Position numbers and translations under genes: made by a program
Shown: piece after piece, positions 1-5,065 of the stretch
Numbering within the stretch: position 1 is the stretch's first letter
How the letters are laid out: each line of letters starts with the position of its first letter
Notes under the pieces: generated by a model
Told to the model about the DNA's origin: nothing
The model's database searches: none
The model's input: only the letters and a program-made list of their open reading frames with translations
Source: Solimonas sp041612095
Lineage (GTDB): Bacteria; Pseudomonadota; Gammaproteobacteria; Nevskiales; Nevskiaceae
Direction of reading: 5' to 3'
Assembly: GCA_041612095.1 (NCBI GenBank)
Contig: JBFJJW010000172.1
Coordinates: 1 to 6,762, forward strand
Length of the DNA: 6,762 nucleotides

Positions 1-92
1 GCGCGGGCCGCCTTCTTCAGATCGCCGATGACGTTGAAGACGTAGGGAGGCAGGCGCTGGATGCGCGGGAAAACGGTTTTTTCGGCGGACAT
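1..92 (-). CDS. alaC: Alanine aminotransferase, AlaC type (N-terminal fragment)
   Basis: Only the first 30 codons lie in the window; the gene continues past the left edge. The peptide starts MSAEKTVFPRIQRLPPYVFN and goes on through VIGDLKKAAR. This matches the start of the AlaC/YfdZ class I/II aminotransferases as I recall it: a short variable head, then F-x-R-I-x-R-L-P-P-Y-V-F-N and an ELK-x-AAR-like stretch. The family are PLP enzymes of the cytosol that interconvert pyruvate and alanine using glutamate. The ATG (92-90) is the only sensible start. A compact GGGG-TTT-CCCC hairpin, seen on the gene strand at 105-95, lies two bases upstream where a Shine-Dalgarno would normally be. The gene lies 91 bp downstream of nlpD on the same strand, in the place where rpoS is found in many relatives. 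The PLP lysine and other catalytic residues are outside the window, so the exact specificity cannot be checked. Confidence 0.72.
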   Translation of the reverse strand, partial: MSAEKTVFPRIQRLPPYVFNVIGDLKKAAR

Positions 93-129
93 CAGGGGAA
101 ACCCCGAGACTACAGGCGGAATAAAGGGC

Positions 130-171
130 CGGTATTAGAGCAAGTCGGATGCGGCGTCGCAACAAATACCG
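130..171. repeat. 7-bp inverted repeat in the nlpD-alaC gap
   Basis: CGGTATT (130-136) and AATACCG (165-171) are perfect inverted repeats separated by 28 bp. The spacer contains a small inner TGCG/CGCA pair. They lie just after the nlpD stop codon and before alaC. No T-run follows on either strand, so this is not a normal rho-independent terminator. It could be an mRNA 3' end structure, an operator for alaC, or chance. Confidence 0.3.
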
Positions 172-183
172 CGCCAGATCACG

Positions 184-1050
184 TCATTTTCCGGCGCCAC
201 CCGGGCCACCAGCCGGCAGCTTGCTCGCCGGGTTGATCGGCTTTCCACGCTCGCGGATTTCAAAATGCAGCACCGGCTTGTTTTCCGGACCTCGCCCCAT
301 CTTGCCGATCGGCTGACCAGCCGTAACGGTGTCCCCTTCTTTGACATGGCGGCTGCGGTTGTAGCCGTAGGCCGAGAGATAGGTGTCGTCGTGCTTGATG
401 ATGATCAGCTCACCATAGCCCTTCAGCGCATTACCGCTGTAGACCACGCGGCCCGCGGCTGCGGCCCGCACCGGCTGGCCTTCCTTGCCGGTGAAGTCCA
501 GGCCCTTGCTGCCCTGCTGGCCGTAGCCGCGCACCACCACGCCGTCGGTGGGCCAGATCCAGTTGTAGCCGGATTGCGGCAGCTGCGTGGCCGCGGGGGG
601 CGCGGCCACTGCCGGCGCACGCACGACCGGGGCGACCGCCACCGGCGGCGGAATATTCACGGGCGCCGGGCTATCGCCGGTAATCGGCTGCGGCCGTGCA
701 ATCTGGATGTCCGTCATCCCCTCGGACTCGATGTCGCCGGTCTGGTGGCGCTGCCGCGGTGGCGGTTTCAGTCGCAGCACCTGCCCCGGCAGAATCAGAT
801 AGCTGGAGCCGATGCCGTTCCAGGCAGCGAGCTCACGAAAGTCCAGGCTGTTGCGAAAGGCGATGGAGTACACGGTATCGCCGCGTACAACGACATACTC
901 ATCCGGCCCCGGCGCGCGTTCCGGCTGCGGCGCGCTGCCCCAGCCGTTCTTGCTGTCTTCCCAGGATGACCAACCGGCGCAGCCGGATACCAGCGTGCCG
1001 GCCAGCGCCAGGCAGGTCGAAGCAAGCAGCCGCTGTGCTGTCAGTGTCAT
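184..1050 (-). CDS. nlpD: NlpD-like lipoprotein, LysM + degenerate LytM (M23) domain
   Basis: A 288-residue outer-membrane lipoprotein expected to face the periplasm. The signal peptide covers residues 1-23, with lipobox LVSGC and lipidated Cys24. A LysM peptidoglycan-binding domain spans about 52-95 (YVVVRGDTVYSIA, then LILPGQVLRL). A Pro/Ala-rich linker runs to about 160, followed by a LytM/M23 domain at about 165-278. The M23 zinc site is broken. The first His is missing (SKGLD, Asp185 kept), the central His is replaced in SAYGYN (Tyr230), and only His262 of LHFEIR remains. E. coli NlpD shows comparable losses and acts as an activator of the amidase AmiC during cell separation, so an activator role rather than hydrolysis is inferred. 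The start ATG overlaps the upstream dedA-like stop by one base (TGATG) and has no clear Shine-Dalgarno, which suggests translational coupling. It is the last gene of the surE-pcm-dedA-nlpD run. No rpoS follows. Confidence 0.93.
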   Translation of the reverse strand: MTLTAQRLLASTCLALAGTLVSGCAGWSSWEDSKNGWGSAPQPERAPGPDEYVVVRGDTVYSIAFRNSLDFRELAAWNGIGSSYLILPGQVLRLKPPPRQRHQTGDIESEGMTDIQIARPQPITGDSPAPVNIPPPVAVAPVVRAPAVAAPPAATQLPQSGYNWIWPTDGVVVRGYGQQGSKGLDFTGKEGQPVRAAAAGRVVYSGNALKGYGELIIIKHDDTYLSAYGYNRSRHVKEGDTVTAGQPIGKMGRGPENKPVLHFEIRERGKPINPASKLPAGGPGGAGK

Positions 1051-1646
1051 CAGCTACGTCGTCGTCCAAAGAGAAACCACAATCCTGCAAGAAGCAGTGT
1101 GACCACGACTACCACGGCGAGTTCGTGGGTATAGGCCGCGATCATCGCGACCGCGGGTTCACCGAAATAGTAGCCCACCGCAACCAGCACCCCGCACCAC
1201 AGTCCCGCGCCGAGCGCCGTCAGCGTCACAAACGGCAGCAACGGCATGCCGAATACTCCGGCAGGCAGCGAAATCAGATGCCGAATCACCGGCAACAGCC
1301 GGCCTACAAATGTCGCCCAGCGCGCATTCTTCAGAAACAGCGCCTCGGCCTCGTGGTACTTGTGCTCCGGGACCAGTACGTACTTGCCATAGCGCAGCAG
1401 GAAGCTGCGCCCGGCGTAGCGCCCGAGCACGTAATTGAAGCTCGCGCCGATCAGCGAGCCGCCGGTCCCCGCCAGCACCGCCAGCCAGGGATTCAGCTTG
1501 TCCTGGGCCGCGAGATAGCCCGCGGGGATCATCACCAGTTCCGACGGCACCGGGAACAGGCTGGACTCCAGCGCCATCAGAAAGACAATCTCGGCATAGC
1601 CCAGATGCGACAGCACTCCGTCCAGCCAGAGCTGAAAGTCTTCCAT
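1050..1646 (-). CDS. DedA/VTT-family inner membrane protein
   Basis: A 198-residue polytopic membrane protein of the DedA (SNARE-associated/VTT) family, some members of which move undecaprenyl phosphate or other lipids across the inner membrane. Residues 27-36 give the E-x(4)-PVPSE motif, followed by MIPAGYLA. Residues 115-130 give the second signature GRLLPVIRHLISLPAG. Arg116 and Arg122 have the same six-residue spacing as the two essential arginines known from E. coli YghB/YqjA. Hydrophobic stretches lie at about 16-45, 54-75, 112-132, 138-162 and 174-193, and the tail GRRRS is basic. Length is typical. An AAGG Shine-Dalgarno (1654-1657) sits 7 bases before the ATG, inside the end of pcm. 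The gap from the pcm stop is 2 bp, and the stop shares one base with the nlpD start. The substrate cannot be read from sequence. Between pcm and nlpD it probably serves envelope maintenance, but that is inference. Confidence 0.9.
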   Translation of the reverse strand: MEDFQLWLDGVLSHLGYAEIVFLMALESSLFPVPSELVMIPAGYLAAQDKLNPWLAVLAGTGGSLIGASFNYVLGRYAGRSFLLRYGKYVLVPEHKYHEAEALFLKNARWATFVGRLLPVIRHLISLPAGVFGMPLLPFVTLTALGAGLWCGVLVAVGYYFGEPAVAMIAAYTHELAVVVVVTLLLAGLWFLFGRRRS

Positions 1647-1648
1647 GC

Positions 1649-2323
1649 TCAGACCTTGCCGCCCAGCAGCGGCACGAAGCTGACCGTGCCCAACTCCTGC
1701 TCGCGATAGCTGTGACCGCGACGCTCGACCAGTTTCAGGCTTTGGCGCCCTGCCGGCCCCACCGGAATGATCAGGCGGCCGCTGGGCGTGAGCTGATCCA
1801 GCAATGCCGCCGGCACCTGCTCGGCGCCGGCCGTCACCAGTATGCCGTCGTAGGGCGCATACGGCAGCCAGCCATTCATGCCGTCGGCATAGCCGAAGTG
1901 CACGTTGCGGTACCCGAGCGCGGCCAGTCGCACCCGCGCCAGCTCCGACAGCGGGCGTATCCGCTCCACGGTAAACACCGTGCCGACCAGCTCGGCCAGT
2001 ACCGCAGTCTGGTACCCGCTGCCGGTCCCGACTTCAAGCACGCGCGTCATGCGGCGGCCATGCAGCAGGGCCTGGGTCATCATCGCCACAATCAGCGGCT
2101 GGGAAATGGTCTGCGCATGCCCGATCGGCAAGGCATGATTCTCGTACGCCCGACTCTTCAAGGCCTCGTCGAGAAACTCGTGGCGCGGCACCTTGGCCAA
2201 AGCCGCGCGCACCTTGACGTCGCTCAAGCCCTGCCGCTGCAATTCATCGAGCAGCCGATTCATCGCGGTGGCGGTTGACAGTGCGCCGGCCGCAGTGGGC
2301 TGTGCCCTGGAGCGTGGTGTCAT
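1649..2323 (-). CDS. pcm: Protein-L-isoaspartate O-methyltransferase
   Basis: A 224-residue cytosolic repair enzyme that methylates L-isoaspartyl residues in damaged proteins using S-adenosylmethionine. The family motifs are in order: PIGHAQTISQP (66-76), the SAM-binding VLEVGTGSGYQ (95-105), VERI (119-122), the YDGILVTA strand (158-165), RLIIPVG (183-189) and the C-terminal FVPLLGG (216-222). I chose the ATG at 2323 because it forms an ATGA overlap with the surE stop codon and gives a start beginning MTPR, like Xanthomonas Pcm proteins as I recall them. An in-frame ATG at 2338 would add five residues (MGDGA) and has a GGAG 11 bases upstream. A start at Met21 would match the shorter E. coli protein. 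The surE-pcm pairing is conserved in many proteobacteria and linked to stationary-phase survival. Confidence 0.95.
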   Translation of the reverse strand: MTPRSRAQPTAAGALSTATAMNRLLDELQRQGLSDVKVRAALAKVPRHEFLDEALKSRAYENHALPIGHAQTISQPLIVAMMTQALLHGRRMTRVLEVGTGSGYQTAVLAELVGTVFTVERIRPLSELARVRLAALGYRNVHFGYADGMNGWLPYAPYDGILVTAGAEQVPAALLDQLTPSGRLIIPVGPAGRQSLKLVERRGHSYREQELGTVSFVPLLGGKV

Positions 2324-3066
2324 AGCGCCGTCGCCCATGCCTGGGTGCGCTCCAAAGCCTGAAACCGCGTCAGATCCACCAGCAGCGGCGTGATGGCCAC
2401 CAGACCGCGGCTGATGGCATGAAAGTCAGTGCCCTCGCCGCAATCGGCTTCGTCGCCCGCCGCGCCGATCCAGTAGATCGGGCGGCCGCGCGGGTCCTGC
2501 GAGCGCGTGACTTCAGCGGCGCGGTGGCGGTTGCCCAGGCGTGTCACCGCGTACCCCTGGAGCTGGTGCCAGGGCACATCCGGCACGTTGACGTTGAGGA
2601 TGGTGCCGCCGGGTAAGGGGTCGGTACGCAGCTGCTCGATCAGCCGCAACGTGACGCGGGCGGCGGTTTCATAGTGTTGAGGCGCGTGAGAGACATTGGA
2701 GACCGCGATCGCCGAATACCCCAGATGACGCCCCTCCATGGCGGCGGCGACGGTGCCCGAGTACAGCGTATCGTCTCCCAGGTTGGCCCCTGCGTTGATT
2801 CCGGAGACCACCATGTCCGGCTGTTCTTCAAGCAAGCCGGTCAGTGCCAGATGCACGCAATCGGTGGGCGTGCCATCGACGCAGCTGGTGCCATCGGCGT
2901 GGGTCTGTACCCGCAGCGGGCGCAACAGTGTCAGGGAGTTGCTGGCCCCGCTGCGGTCGCGATCAGGCGCGACCACTCGCACCTCGTGTTCGGCGCGCAA
3001 GTGATCGCGCAGACACAACAGGCCCGGCGCCATACAGCCGTCGTCGTTGGAAAGAAGGATTTTCAT
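2320..3066 (-). CDS. surE: 5'/3'-nucleotidase SurE
   Basis: A 248-residue metal-dependent survival phosphatase that removes phosphate from nucleoside 5'- and 3'-monophosphates; some relatives also degrade short polyphosphate. It begins MKILLSNDDG, so Asp8 and Asp9 are the family metal ligands. Ser39 (in RDRSGASNSLTL, 36-47) and Asn91 (in VVSGINAGANLGDDTLYSGT, 86-105) complete the metal site. VDGTPTDCVHLAL (63-75) is also a family signature. Residue 11 is Cys where Tyr is usual in my recollection; it lies next to the active site. The start is fixed by the conserved N-terminus although no Shine-Dalgarno is visible. The gene diverges from smr across a 77-bp gap that must hold the operon promoter, and its stop overlaps the pcm start (ATGA). 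It is the first gene of surE-pcm-dedA-nlpD. Confidence 0.96.
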   Translation of the reverse strand: MKILLSNDDGCMAPGLLCLRDHLRAEHEVRVVAPDRDRSGASNSLTLLRPLRVQTHADGTSCVDGTPTDCVHLALTGLLEEQPDMVVSGINAGANLGDDTLYSGTVAAAMEGRHLGYSAIAVSNVSHAPQHYETAARVTLRLIEQLRTDPLPGGTILNVNVPDVPWHQLQGYAVTRLGNRHRAAEVTRSQDPRGRPIYWIGAAGDEADCGEGTDFHAISRGLVAITPLLVDLTRFQALERTQAWATAL

Positions 3067-3084
3067 GCGTCAGAAATGCGGGAC

Positions 3085-3101
3085 GCCGGTAGTTTACCGG
3101 C
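3085..3101. repeat. 17-bp inverted repeat in the surE/smr divergent gap
   Basis: GCCGGTA-GTT-TACCGGC is a perfect 7-bp inverted repeat with a 3-base centre. It lies 18 bp from the surE start and 42 bp from the smr start. It could be a protein-binding site for the divergent promoters or a hairpin in the surE 5' leader. A TATCAT (3111-3116) resembles a -10 box for smr but has no matching -35. A repeat of this size is expected a couple of times in a window this long by chance, so only its position is in its favour. Confidence 0.35.
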
Positions 3102-3143
3102 TTTGGCCGCTATCATGCCTGCGGCACTGCAACCGATGCGGCG

Positions 3144-3683
3144 ATGAGCAACCGCGACGACCCGACCGACGACGAACTGTTCCGCGCCGCGATGCAAGGC
3201 GTCAGGCGGCTGCCGCCCAGCGATCGTGCCGAGGACCGCCGTACCGCGGTGCCACCGGAGGCGCGGCAGCGACATGCCGATGATCTGGCGGTGATGCAGG
3301 AACTGCTGGCCGAACCCGATCCCGAATGGATGGAGGCCGCTGAAACCCTCAGTTACACGGCCCCCGGCGTGCAGGATGGGGTGTTGCGCAAGCTGCGTCG
3401 CGGCACTTACCGGGTACAGGCCGAACTCGATCTGCACGGACTCAACCGCGATCAGGCGCGCCGCGAAGTCAGCCATTTCATCGCGGACTGCCAGCTGCAT
3501 GATCGTCGCTGCCTGCGCATCATCCACGGCAAGGGCAATGGTTCACCCAACTCCGGGCCGGTACTGAAGCGCTATGTGGACGGATGGTTGCGGCGTCATC
3601 GCAGCGTTCAGGCCTTTTGCTCGGCACGACCCGTCGACGGCGGCACCGGAGCGGTCTATGTGCTGATCAGCGCTGGCCGCTGA
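3144..3683 (+). CDS. Smr-domain (Smr/MutS2 C-terminal) protein, SmrA-like
   Basis: A 179-residue protein with a charged, probably flexible N-terminal part (about 1-75), a linker GVLRKLRRGTYRVQ (79-92) and a C-terminal Smr domain (about 93-176). The domain shows the catalytic-type motif LDLHG (95-99), then IIHGKG (126-131) and GGTGAVYVLI (166-175). Smr domains cut nucleic acid: E. coli SmrB cleaves mRNA at collided ribosomes, while SmrA (YdaL) is a related endonuclease. The linker and IIHGKG look closer to SmrA/YdaL than to SmrB as I recall the two, but unlike my recollection of YdaL the DxH motif is intact. It is the only plus-strand gene here, diverging from surE and converging on tetR with 13 bp between stop codons. 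No strong Shine-Dalgarno precedes the ATG. A role in RNA or ribosome quality control is inference. Confidence 0.9.
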   Translation: MSNRDDPTDDELFRAAMQGVRRLPPSDRAEDRRTAVPPEARQRHADDLAVMQELLAEPDPEWMEAAETLSYTAPGVQDGVLRKLRRGTYRVQAELDLHGLNRDQARREVSHFIADCQLHDRRCLRIIHGKGNGSPNSGPVLKRYVDGWLRRHRSVQAFCSARPVDGGTGAVYVLISAGR

Positions 3684-3696
3684 CACCCGCACCGCC

Positions 3697-4365
3697 TCAG
3701 GGCAAGGAACCTTTTCCGCTGCGGGTACGCTCGCCAGTAAGCTCCAGGGCCATCTGATCGAGCAGCTGGTGAAAACGCTCGTGGTCAACCAGGCGGGCGA
3801 TCTGCAGTCCTCCCTGCAGGGCCGCGCCGATGTCCACGGCCTTGTCCTCGGCATCACCGATGAAGTTCAGGGCGCCGTCGCGGCGCCCCAGTTCCAGGGT
3901 ATCAACCAACCATTCGTAGATTTCCCGCACCAGCAAGCGCGCTTCCATGCGCATCGGGTCGGCCAGGGTGCCGAACTCCGCCGCCAGCACGCCGCCCGGA
4001 CACAGGCGGCATTCATCCCCCGTGAGATGATCGACATAGGTGCCGAAGTACGCCTGCAGCCGGCACCAGCCGTCCGCCTCTGCCAGGCTCGCGGTCCACT
4101 CTGCAAAGCGTTCGCGAAAGCGACGCACCAACGCCACGCCGAGATCTTCCTTGCCGGGGAAGTGATAGTGAATCGCGGCGTTGCGTATGCCCAGCTGTAC
4201 CGCAATGTGCTGGTAACTGAAGCCGTTATAGCCGCGACGCTGCAGCAGTTCCTCGGCGCAGTTGAGTATCTCCTCGCGCGTATCGCGACGAGCCCGGCTG
4301 GATAGGCGTGAGGATGCTTTGGAGGTTACCGGCTGCAGCATGGGCCGCAGTGTATGCGCGCTCAT
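3697..4365 (-). CDS. TetR/AcrR-family transcriptional regulator
   Basis: A 222-residue one-component repressor. The N-terminal helix-turn-helix runs from DTREEILNCAEELL (28-41) through GFSYQHIAVQLGI (48-60) to AAIHYHFPGKEDL (63-75), the usual TetR recognition-helix ending. The remaining helices form the ligand and dimerisation domain. It contains DECRLCPGGVLAAEFGTL (117-134), a Cys-containing stretch seen in a NemR/AcrR-like subfamily, with Cys119 and Cys122 close together. The ligand is unknown and no efflux or catabolic target gene is adjacent. Its own promoter or a distant gene may be the target. I used the outermost ATG (4365). The ATG at 4341 (214 residues) is equally plausible, and preferable if the promoter at 4349-4377 is real. 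Further upstream only a TTG codon (4437) is available. Neither ATG has a good Shine-Dalgarno. It sits where truD is found in related gene orders. Confidence 0.9.
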   Translation of the reverse strand: MSAHTLRPMLQPVTSKASSRLSSRARRDTREEILNCAEELLQRRGYNGFSYQHIAVQLGIRNAAIHYHFPGKEDLGVALVRRFRERFAEWTASLAEADGWCRLQAYFGTYVDHLTGDECRLCPGGVLAAEFGTLADPMRMEARLLVREIYEWLVDTLELGRRDGALNFIGDAEDKAVDIGAALQGGLQIARLVDHERFHQLLDQMALELTGERTRSGKGSLP

Positions 4366-4371
4366 GCTGCA
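4334..4371. promoter_or_regulatory. 9-bp inverted repeat at the tetR start, possible autoregulatory operator
   Basis: TGCAGCATG (4334-4342) and CATGCTGCA (4363-4371) are perfect 9-bp inverted repeats with 20 bp between them, about 29 bp centre to centre. Each arm includes one of the two candidate tetR ATG codons. The arms bracket the putative -10 box at 4349-4354. TetR proteins often repress their own genes by binding palindromes over the promoter, so an operator is a fair guess, though most TetR half-sites are closer together than this. An RNA stem is another option. Confidence 0.4.
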
Positions 4372-4377
4372 CGACAA
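4349..4377 (-). promoter_or_regulatory. Candidate sigma70 promoter for tetR
   Basis: On the minus strand TTGTCG (4377-4372) and TACACT (4354-4349) are separated by exactly 17 bp. Each matches the consensus at 4 of 6 positions. Transcription would begin around 4342-4340, at the ATG at 4341, giving a leaderless or nearly leaderless message and ruling out the ATG at 4365. Matches of this quality occur by chance fairly often in 100 bp. The support is the position, the overlap with the inverted repeat, and the lack of any Shine-Dalgarno. Confidence 0.35.
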
Positions 4378-4456
4378 TCCGCAATCTGCGTTCGATGCGC
4401 GCGATAGACGGGATGCTCGCACGGGTATCCGCAGCAACGGCGCGATCTACAGCGGC

Positions 4457-4936
4457 TCATCGCTGCTTGAGCAGCACCACCGCATGAGCCGCCAGCGCTT
4501 CCTTGCGACCGATGGCGTCCATGCCCTCATTGGTCGTGGCCTTGACGTTGACGTGTGCAGTCGGCACACCCAGCGCTTCCGCCAGGCACGCACACATGGC
4601 GGCGGTATGGGCGGAGACGCGCGGCGCCTCGGCAATCAAGGTCAGGTCGGCATTCCCCACGCTGAAGCCACTGGTCTGCACGCGGCGCATTACTTCGGCC
4701 AGCAGGGTGATGCTGGCAATTCCGCGGTACTGGGGATTGCTGTCCGGAAACAGCTTGCCGATGTCGCCGCCGCCAATCGCCCCAAGCAAGGCATCGCACA
4801 AGGCATGAATCAGCACATCGCCGTCTGAATGCGCGACGATGTGATACGGGCAGTCAATTCGCACGCCACCCAGGGTCACGCCACTGCCGGCTTCGAGGCG
4901 GTGCGTGTCGAAACCGTGGCCGATGCGGATATCCAT
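4457..4936 (-). CDS. ispF: 2-C-methyl-D-erythritol 2,4-cyclodiphosphate synthase
   Basis: A 159-residue enzyme of the MEP isoprenoid pathway. It converts 4-diphosphocytidyl-methylerythritol 2-phosphate to the 2,4-cyclodiphosphate with loss of CMP, and acts as a cytosolic homotrimer. The family landmarks are all present: RIGHGFDTHR (4-13) with metal ligands Asp10 and His12, AHSDGDVLIHALCDALLGA (35-53) with metal ligand His44, DIGKLFPDSNP (58-68) and VNVKATTNEGMDAIG (129-143). Length is normal. A strong AGGAGG (4943-4948 in complement) sits 6 bases before the ATG, making it the best ribosome binding site in the window. ispD, often directly upstream of ispF, is not here; upstream is the ilvC terminator. 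ispF therefore probably has its own promoter in the 44 bp after that terminator, or depends on read-through. Confidence 0.96.
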   Translation of the reverse strand: MDIRIGHGFDTHRLEAGSGVTLGGVRIDCPYHIVAHSDGDVLIHALCDALLGAIGGGDIGKLFPDSNPQYRGIASITLLAEVMRRVQTSGFSVGNADLTLIAEAPRVSAHTAAMCACLAEALGVPTAHVNVKATTNEGMDAIGRKEALAAHAVVLLKQR

Positions 4937-4942
4937 GACGTT

Positions 4943-4948
4943 CCTCCT
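4943..4948 (-). promoter_or_regulatory. Ribosome binding site of ispF
   Basis: The minus strand reads AGGAGG, 6 bases before the ispF ATG at 4936. It fixes the start and suggests efficient translation, unlike surE, smr and tetR, which lack a clear site. Confidence 0.85.
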
Positions 4949-4980
4949 CCGGTGATCGCTGGCAAGTATTGCAGGAGTAC

Positions 4981-5010
4981 AAAAAAAGAGCCCCCTTGCG
5001 GAGGCTCTCT
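4981..5010 (-). terminator. Rho-independent terminator of ilvC
   Basis: On the minus strand AGAGCCTCC (5008-5000), loop GCAA (4999-4996) and GGGGGCTCT (4995-4987) form a 9-bp stem with one G-U pair and a GNRA-type tetraloop. A run of seven T residues (4987-4981) follows; its first T also closes the stem. It lies 57 bp after the ilvC stop and ends 44 bp before ispF. The other strand has no T-run, so it works in one direction. Confidence 0.93.
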
Positions 5011-5036
5011 AGACGACTGACTACCCCGCCTGTTCA

Positions 5037-5052
5037 GGCTCCGGCAGGAGCC
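5037..5052 (-). other. Second hairpin just after ilvC stop
   Basis: GGCTCC (5037-5042), a 4-base loop and GGAGCC (5047-5052) form a perfect 6-bp stem 13 bp beyond the ilvC stop codon. There is no T-run, so it is not a terminator by itself. It could protect the 3' end of the message or slow the polymerase ahead of the true terminator. Confidence 0.4.
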
Positions 5053-5065
5053 CGGCAGGCCTGGC

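Noticed and set aside
265..2278. Three long plus-strand frames (265-969, 696-1709, 1712-2278)
   Set aside because: They are antisense to nlpD, the dedA-like gene and pcm, rich in Arg, His and Ala, and show no family motif.
2324..2338. Five-residue extension of pcm (MGDGA)
   Set aside because: The ATG at 2323 gives a standard ATGA overlap with surE and a family-like N-terminus. The upstream ATG has GGAG but at a long 11-base spacing. It cannot be fully excluded.
3063..3527. A 154-codon minus-strand frame antisense to smr that reaches surE
   Set aside because: The Smr motifs on the plus strand identify the real gene. The antisense product has no recognisable feature.
3684..3696. Bidirectional terminator between the convergent smr and tetR
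   Set aside because: Only 13 bp separate the stop codons, and there is no stem with a T-run on either strand.
4366..4437. Upstream extension of tetR to 4437
   Set aside because: It would use a TTG start with no Shine-Dalgarno and adds a low-complexity head before two ATG codons. TetR proteins rarely have 50 residues ahead of the helix-turn-helix.
4954..4962. Extended -10 (TGCAATACT) as an ispF promoter
   Set aside because: Only 4 of 6 matches to the -10 and no acceptable -35, since the preceding bases are the ilvC terminator stem and T-run.
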